From positions 10,440,183-10,504,182 of the forward strand of contig NC_133117.1 of the NCBI RefSeq assembly GCF_022965805.1: a DNA stretch of 64,000 nt, read 5' to 3'. The notes under the pieces are model-generated. The model ran no database searches. It saw only the letters and a program-made list of their open reading frames with translations, and was not told the origin of the DNA. Below, piece by piece: positions 58,764 through 64,000 of this stretch. A program made the translations under genes and the position numbers. The number at the start of each line of letters is the position of its first letter. Position 1 is the first letter of the stretch. Source of the DNA: Primulina eburnea (taxonomy: Eukaryota > Streptophyta > Magnoliopsida > Lamiales > Gesneriaceae).

Positions 58764-59700
58764 CAGTACTTCCAGAGCGTTGGGATAAAGAACTCATGTT
58801 GGTGATAGGCAGCGGGAGACGAACGTCCACGATCAGAGTTGGTGTGATGAACTGCATATGATTGCGTCTGCATTCTCAGTGACTAGGTGAGAGTTTTCCA
58901 AATACCACGCTAAGATGATGTAGCCAAAAATGTAATTGCTCGGATTACGTAGATCGAAGCAGGAAGATATGATGGATCATAAAATTTTCCAGGTAGCTAG
59001 TCGTAACAACTAGCTCATAGACACGTCAACGTAGTCGGTGATGGCTAGCTCAGACGAGTCAACGTAGTCGTAGAGGACTGACTCGTAAACAGATCAACGT
59101 AGTCGTAAACGACAAGCTCATAAACAGATCCACTTGGCCATAGACCGGTAAACAAAAAATATCGTGGGTTGTAACATATGTTATGAACAAATGTTTTGAA
59201 GTGTCAGGGATTACCTAGGGTAGACAGTCTGATGCTCAAGTCACTAAACAATTCAAAATTCTCTTTGAATATTGGAGAACTCAAATAAACAAATGCGAGA
59301 GTGTACCTTGTAGAATAAGAGTGATCGATCCTCTATTTATAATTTTTTTAGGAATGTCTAGTGAACTTGAACTTTAGTAAACATGTGTCCCAAGTAATGA
59401 AAATGAGTTAATAACCCATTAAGTATAAATTGATTTAAATAAATATCTTTATACTAAGAAATTATTTACGAACAATAATTCGATACACAAATTTTTTACT
59501 GTAAACTTTCATTGTTCAAAATGCAACTTCGGAATCTTACCTTCAATTGGTTTGCCGTTGATCTCAATAATCCTAGTTAATATTCTTCTAATTTCGGATT
59601 GATTAAAGACTGTTCTAAAATCTTAGCGTTGAATTCATCGAATCGGCGTCCATGTCTCATCTAGGGCTAGGCAGGCAACTAAGTTATGTTTATCCTTAAT
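58764..59700 (-). repeat. leader and 5' LTR of the Tat-type element
   Basis: A decayed tandem array with the word tcaacgtagtcg (59026, 59060, 59094) is in the leader. A TATA box TATAAATAGAGG on the minus strand (about 59330-59341) is followed by a transcription-start-like region. It is related to 35590-36010. LTR ends not determined. Confidence 0.5.
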
Positions 59701-59754
59701 TCTCCCTCTTGTTTTACTTTGCAAATAAAATTGGTCAATAAGGCATAATAAATT

Positions 59755-60444
59755 TTAGGGATGTCAATGGGTATGGGTAAAACCCAGACCTGCAATGGAC
59801 CCACCCCATCTGGACGGATTTGGGCATATTAAATGGGTCATGGGGTGGGTCTCGGGTCCAGTTTTTCAGACCCGTATGGGTATGGGACGGGTCATGGGTC
59901 CTATAATACCCGCCTCATACCCGCCCCATATATGTGAATATAAATATACTAGGATTTAGTTTTATTAATTTTCATTTTTTTAGTAGCTCACCTCAAGGTC
60001 AACCATAGACATGACTGATTTTTTTTACTCGCTGATTTTATATTGATCTGTTTAAGTTCTGTTATGACTTATTTTTGGGGATATCAAGATTTTTTTTGGA
60101 TAGCTAGTAACTCTTTTTTTATCTAATTCATTATGTCGTGAAAATATATTGTTTGTTATTATTAAGTGTAGTCAAACACATGATTAGTTTTCTATTGTGT
60201 TGTATTTATAGGCTTGTTTGTTTAATAATTCAGTAATGTGACAAAGAAGATTAATGTTTTCATTGTAAAAAAATTCGGGTCTGACGGGTCTCATGGGTCT
60301 AACCCGCCCCGTTTCGTATTCGGGGTGGGACAGGTCCAAAGAATATTTAATTGGGGTGGGGTGGGTAATGAGTCGTAGTTTTTTTCATGGGGCGGGTCTT
60401 GGATTTAGCAATACCCGTCTCATACCCGCTCCATTGACATCTCT
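59755..60444. mobile_element. hAT-type MITE with GGGTATGGG repeats, 8-bp TSD
   Basis: Inverted ends (TTAGGGATGTCAATGG and CCATTGACATCTCT) and an 8-bp duplication aataaatt (59747-59754 and 60445-60452). Subterminal tgggtatgggt/acccgccccat words are of the same style as 29849-30458. Non-coding. Confidence 0.88.
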
Positions 60445-60452
60445 AATAAATT

Positions 60453-60963
60453 GCCTTTAACTCTCTCTGTTTTTTTTTGGGGTATTAATTTAATTAATAA
60501 TTTCCCCGAATTGGACAAAATGTAGCCCATGCTTCATTTGGGGAAACATATTTTGACATGTCAACTGAAATTTTAATCAACTGTTTTCCTTATCATTAAT
60601 AGATAACGATAAAATAACTACCTAACTACAATAAAGATAAGACCCCGATTTGGCCACGCATGTGGAAAAAAATATGTCAAACCCCTCTAAAATGGCCAAT
60701 AAAATAACCCGTTTCTTTTAACAATAGTACACAATTAGGCCACCATTTTCTTTCTTTTTTGGCCAAATGAGAAATTATAAAGAAATTTATACCAAAATTA
60801 TATATTTCTAAAATATAGTCAAATATTTTTCCAAGAAAATGAAAAATTAGGGATAAAAGTTGCGTGCATATATGAATAAAATCCAAAGAGAATCAATTAC
60901 CAAGTTGACTGACCATTATCTGTGTCACTCATTCAATTCTTAATCACATTTAGATTTTCGTAT
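60453..60963. other. AT-rich spacer, no gene
   Basis: A 69-codon minus-strand frame (60677-60886) has no motif and low complexity. Confidence 0.45.
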
Positions 60964-60972
60964 TTATATATA

Positions 60973-61154
60973 GGAAAAAACTTGTGTGAGACGGTCTCAC
61001 GGGTATTATTTGTGAGACGGATCTCTTATTTGGGTCACCCATGAAAAAGTATCACTTTTTATGCTAAGAGTATTACTTTTTATTGTGAATATGGGTAGGG
61101 TTGACCCGTCTCACAGATTATAATCCGTGAGACAGTCTCACATGAGACTCACTC
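60973..61154. mobile_element. Mutator-type MITE, second 182-bp copy
   Basis: Same length and about nine-tenths identical to 30769-30950. Flanked by ttatatata (60964-60972) and ttatatcta (61155-61163), eight of nine bases alike. Confidence 0.88.
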
Positions 61155-61163
61155 TTATATCTA

Positions 61164-61727
61164 TATCACGTATTTAATGCGTACATTATTATTATTAAAG
61201 TTAAACCTTCTTAATAGTATGTGGATGGAGCTTTTTTTATCTTGTCTCATTTATCTCTCTAGATCACATTTCACTCTCTAATTTTTAAACATATGTTGAA
61301 ATAATACAAACTATTTAATAATTAATATAGTTACACATATTTCTAAATTTAAGTTATTTTTCATTCAAAATAAAATAATTATAGAAAGACCCTTATCCCA
61401 TAAATATTGATCATGCACCGAAAATCCACACACAAATTTAAGAAAAACCTTCGAAACCACTAACCAGCAAAAGACAGTTTCCAAGAAATTAATCACTTGA
61501 TCCAAACATATTTAGCCCACAGAAAACACACAAATTTAACCCAAACAAAAGATCCTGACTCGAATCCTAATAGTACCGGTACATGCTATGAACAACTTAT
61601 TTCGAGAAACTGAGAAACGGAACTTGAACAGAACAAACAAGCAACAAGCACAACACAGACACGAAAATTTGGGACACAAACAAGCAACAAGCACCATTAA
61701 CATTAAATTTTCCGATGATCCGAAGCT
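61164..61727. other. spacer; probable 3' region of the small gene
   Basis: No repeat or coding region seen up to about 61550. 61560-61727 lies downstream of the minus-strand gene and is less AT-rich, with acaagcaacaagcac twice (61638 and 61681). Confidence 0.35.
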
Positions 61728-61871
61728 TCAAACCCCTTTCAAGAAGCGAAAACAACACTTGAAAACATATATGGAGGCGCTAATTATCCACCAGAAGATG
61801 CGACGCTTTACGGCGCCGCGGACAGGAACTGGACTAACATATCGGCGGGATTCGGTCAAAGTATGGGCCAT
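61728..61871 (-). CDS. small PVRGAVK-motif protein, 47 aa
   Basis: Too short for usual gene finding. ATG at 61871..61869, TGA at 61730..61728. The product starts MAHTLTESRRYVSPVPVRG, continues AVKRRIFWW, then a hydrophobic stretch IISASIYVFKCCFRFL and a basic end. Layout and core match the 65-aa product at 33309-33506: basic Y..P(L/V)PVRGA(I/V)K.RIF followed by about 20 hydrophobic residues. A TATA box lies 45-51 bp upstream. The plus-strand frame across this place (61588-61923) is longer but of unlikely composition and lacks a promoter. A membrane-associated or secreted-peptide role is possible but only inferred. Confidence 0.55.
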   Translation of the reverse strand: MAHTLTESRRYVSPVPVRGAVKRRIFWWIISASIYVFKCCFRFLKGV

Positions 61872-61915
61872 CGGCACTGGTATCAAATTCTGGATCAGTG
61901 CAAAGAAAAGCTCTG

Positions 61916-61922
61916 TTTTATA
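61916..61922 (-). promoter_or_regulatory. TATA box of the 47-aa gene
   Basis: TATAAAA on the minus strand, 45-51 bp before the ATG, giving a very short leader of about 20 nt. Confidence 0.5.
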
Positions 61923-62694
61923 GAGTGAAGTTCACTCATGGAAGCTTTTGGTGGGCAAATAAAAAATTTAGCTACCTTGAAATTTTCTTCGAGAACGAAA
62001 TAAACAAATATCTAAGCCGCGTTTTGAGAAACGCGTGAATGCGATGGGATTTAGCATATTTTGGAGATGAAAGAAAATGTATGTGTTTGGAACCAAAATG
62101 TTATTAAAAAAATTTCTACTACATTTGTTTTTTAATGCAATTAAAGTTGGTTAGTTTAACTTTATATAAATAAAAATTCCGTACGATTGATTAAAACTAT
62201 CATTGATTGATCATATCTTTTCTCGTATGAAATTACATATATAATTTACCAACATTTAATTGATTAAAAACTCAAAACATTTAAAATAAGTTCTTGTAAA
62301 CGTGATATAAATATTTTAGCCCAGAAAGCTAGCTATTATATTCACTCTCGAAAAACAATAATTATAATCGGTGTTCCAAACTATACTGCAAAAAATTTAA
62401 CTCAATTAACATTATATATGTGATACTCATTAAACAATTATTTCAAAAAATCCCCCAAATTGAAAATTTTACAAAACTTTAATGTTGATTTAAAATTAAT
62501 TTATCATCATTATTATTATATGTGTGGATCAAAATATTATGATATTACATGCAACCATTTAAATTTAATTAGTATGTTATAGTAGAACGTACGTATAATA
62601 TTATTATTTTTATTATTTTATTTTTGTGTGTGGAGATGATAGGTCCTCACTCTCACCAATTTTTAACATATACGAGAGAGACCCGATGAAATAT
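61923..62694. other. AT-rich upstream spacer, no gene
   Basis: The first 150 bp may be promoter of the 47-aa gene; the rest is AT-rich without features. Confidence 0.4.
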
Positions 62695-63402
62695 TGTTAG
62701 ATATCTTACATTAATTAAATTAAGTTTTTTTGAGTTGTATATATGATTTTGGAGAATCATATTTTTCTGAGCTAATTTTTGGGGTAAAGTTAGACTCAAT
62801 TAAGTCCATACTTTTAACATAGTATCGGAGTCCAGAATCAATGATATGTGTTGGAATGTCCTTATGGACTGCTCACTAATGTTTTGTAAATTTCATGCTT
62901 CAGTTGTTCATTTTTAGGTGTGAAGGGTGTGTTAGATATCGCACATCGACTGGATTAAATACGTGAAAATGATATATATGGATTTAGACAAATTTCCTCA
63001 CTTGAGCTAACTTTTGGACGGATTTAGATCCAGTCTATAATCTCAACATTTAGATGTCTCATAATCGGCTATATTAAGTTATTGTGAATTGTATGGACGA
63101 ACTTGGACAATCTTCATCCATTTAGCTAGTTTTTGAACTGAAGTTGAGTTAAAGTTCATAATATTAACATTATATCAGAGCTCATGTCCATTGTTGTGTC
63201 TTTGACTGCTCTGGTGGGCCCACCCTATAACGTCTTATAAACTTCACACTCTAGTTGTTCCTTCCTGGAAATGAAAGGAATGTGTTATATGTCACACATT
63301 GGCTAAATTAAGTTATTGTGAGTTATATGTATAAACTTGAACAATCATCTCTCTTGAACCAAATTTTGTGATAGATTTATGTCTACGTCAACAATCTTAA
63401 CA
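62695..63402 (+). mobile_element. tandem TRIM array: four LTRs, two interiors
   Basis: Four related units of about 120 bp (62695-62819, 62930-63048, 63049-63169, 63283-63402) start TGTTAGATAT or a variant and end ..TAACA or ..CAACA. The first and third are followed by PBS-like agtatcggagtcc and tatatcagagctc and by interiors of about 110 bp ending in a purine-rich ga(a)ggg tract. The order is LTR-interior-LTR-LTR-interior-LTR. Non-coding. Confidence 0.8.
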
Positions 63403-63859
63403 TACATGAAACCATCACAATATTATTTACTTGTCAATTTGAATATTATTTTGTTTATCAAATTTGTGAATTTTTAGTATTTTGTTTTTGTTTTCAATGC
63501 AACATCTAATTTTTAAAATGACGGAAAAGTGAATAAATAAAGACTAAAATTAATGAATTAAAAAATATTCTCTAACTTTTTAAGATCTTTTAAAAAAAAA
63601 ACGGATTGAAAAAATAGTAAAAGATGACAAATTTAAGGAATCCCAATTAAAGATCGATGCCTGTGATCGTCAACACGGCAATTTAATTCATTATTAGTTG
63701 GTTATTTAATTAATATCTTGCAGTTGATGTTGCAAGTGCCGATGGTTTATTTTGGTTGGCTTCCCAGAATATGAAATTGTAATTATAAAATTGGTTATAT
63801 TATACCATAATGATAAAAAAAAAACATGATAAAGAAAGATAACATAATCATAATTCTTT
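63403..63859. other. AT-rich spacer, no gene
   Basis: No coding or repeat signal. Confidence 0.5.
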
Positions 63860-64000
63860 AGAGATGTAAGTGAGTCAAACTATTCGTAGGTAGCTCGTAA
63901 GAAACTCGGTCAAAATTCGATTCGAGCTCAATTTGATTGAGTTCGAGTAGTTCTAGTATTTTTTTTTGAGTCGAGTTTTAATTAATTATATTCGAATAGT
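63860..64000. mobile_element. left end of a further MITE, cut by window edge
   Basis: tagagatgtaagtgagtcaa followed by alternating attcgagctcaa and gagtcgagtt words looks like the start of another hAT-type MITE with subterminal TCGAG repeats. Its other end is outside. Confidence 0.4.

Noticed and set aside
59020..59110. Regular tcaacgtagtcg units suggesting an array
   Set aside because: Only three imperfect units without uniform spacers; part of the Tat-type leader, not a CRISPR or satellite array.
61588..61923. 111-codon plus-strand frame
   Set aside because: It is antisense to the better supported 47-aa gene, lysine- and asparagine-rich by composition, with no promoter signal.

Overview
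The window looks like transposon-dense intergenic chromatin from a flowering plant. The evidence is nested LTR retrotransposons of the plant Ty1/copia and Ty3/gypsy lineages, tRNA-Met-type primer binding sites (TGGTATCAGAGC), plant-style MITEs, TRIMs and AT-rich spacers. A eudicot, perhaps an asterid of the Lamiales type, is my guess from the look of the LTRs and cannot be proved here. There are no bacterial operons, CRISPR arrays or rRNA genes.

Left third (1-22.4 kb). The window opens on the first codons of a minus-strand gene with its 5' leader and promoter. A copia element follows (LTR 649-1978, broken gag 10942-11640). A complete Ty3/gypsy Del/Tekay-like element (2286-9405, TSD CAATC) is inserted into its leader. 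Next come a decayed Tekay-type LTR, an unclassified LTR, a SIRE-like copia element without coding capacity (15381-19076), a TRIM, a SINE-like insertion, and a second copy of the promoter and 5' leader (21904-22405). Both promoter copies abut LTRs of the same copia family.

Middle (22.4-36 kb). A rearranged Ale/RE1-type copia element (23063-28322) has an inverted integrase piece, a solo LTR inside its gag and an internal deletion. It is followed by a quieter stretch with hAT-type and Mutator-type elements, several with exact target-site duplications. This stretch also holds one small host-like gene on the minus strand (33309-33506, TATA box at 33595-33602).

Right (36-59.7 kb). This is a deeply nested block: copia LTRs, one interrupted by a gypsy solo LTR with TSD TTTTC; a 2-kb copia LTR block; an inverted-terminus 418-bp element; a 3-kb Tekay LTR; a 7.2-kb non-autonomous Tekay element with 3-kb LTRs and TSD TTGAG; and a Tat-type gypsy gag/protease remnant.

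Far right (59.7-64 kb). Here are two MITEs, a second tiny minus-strand gene (61728-61871, TATA box at 61916-61922) and a tandem TRIM array. Its 47-aa product shares the core PVRGA(I/V)K.RIF with the 65-aa product at 33.4 kb. These two small genes and the duplicated promoter are the best candidates for host function. Nearly everything else is mobile DNA, and the target-site duplications let much of the insertion order be read.
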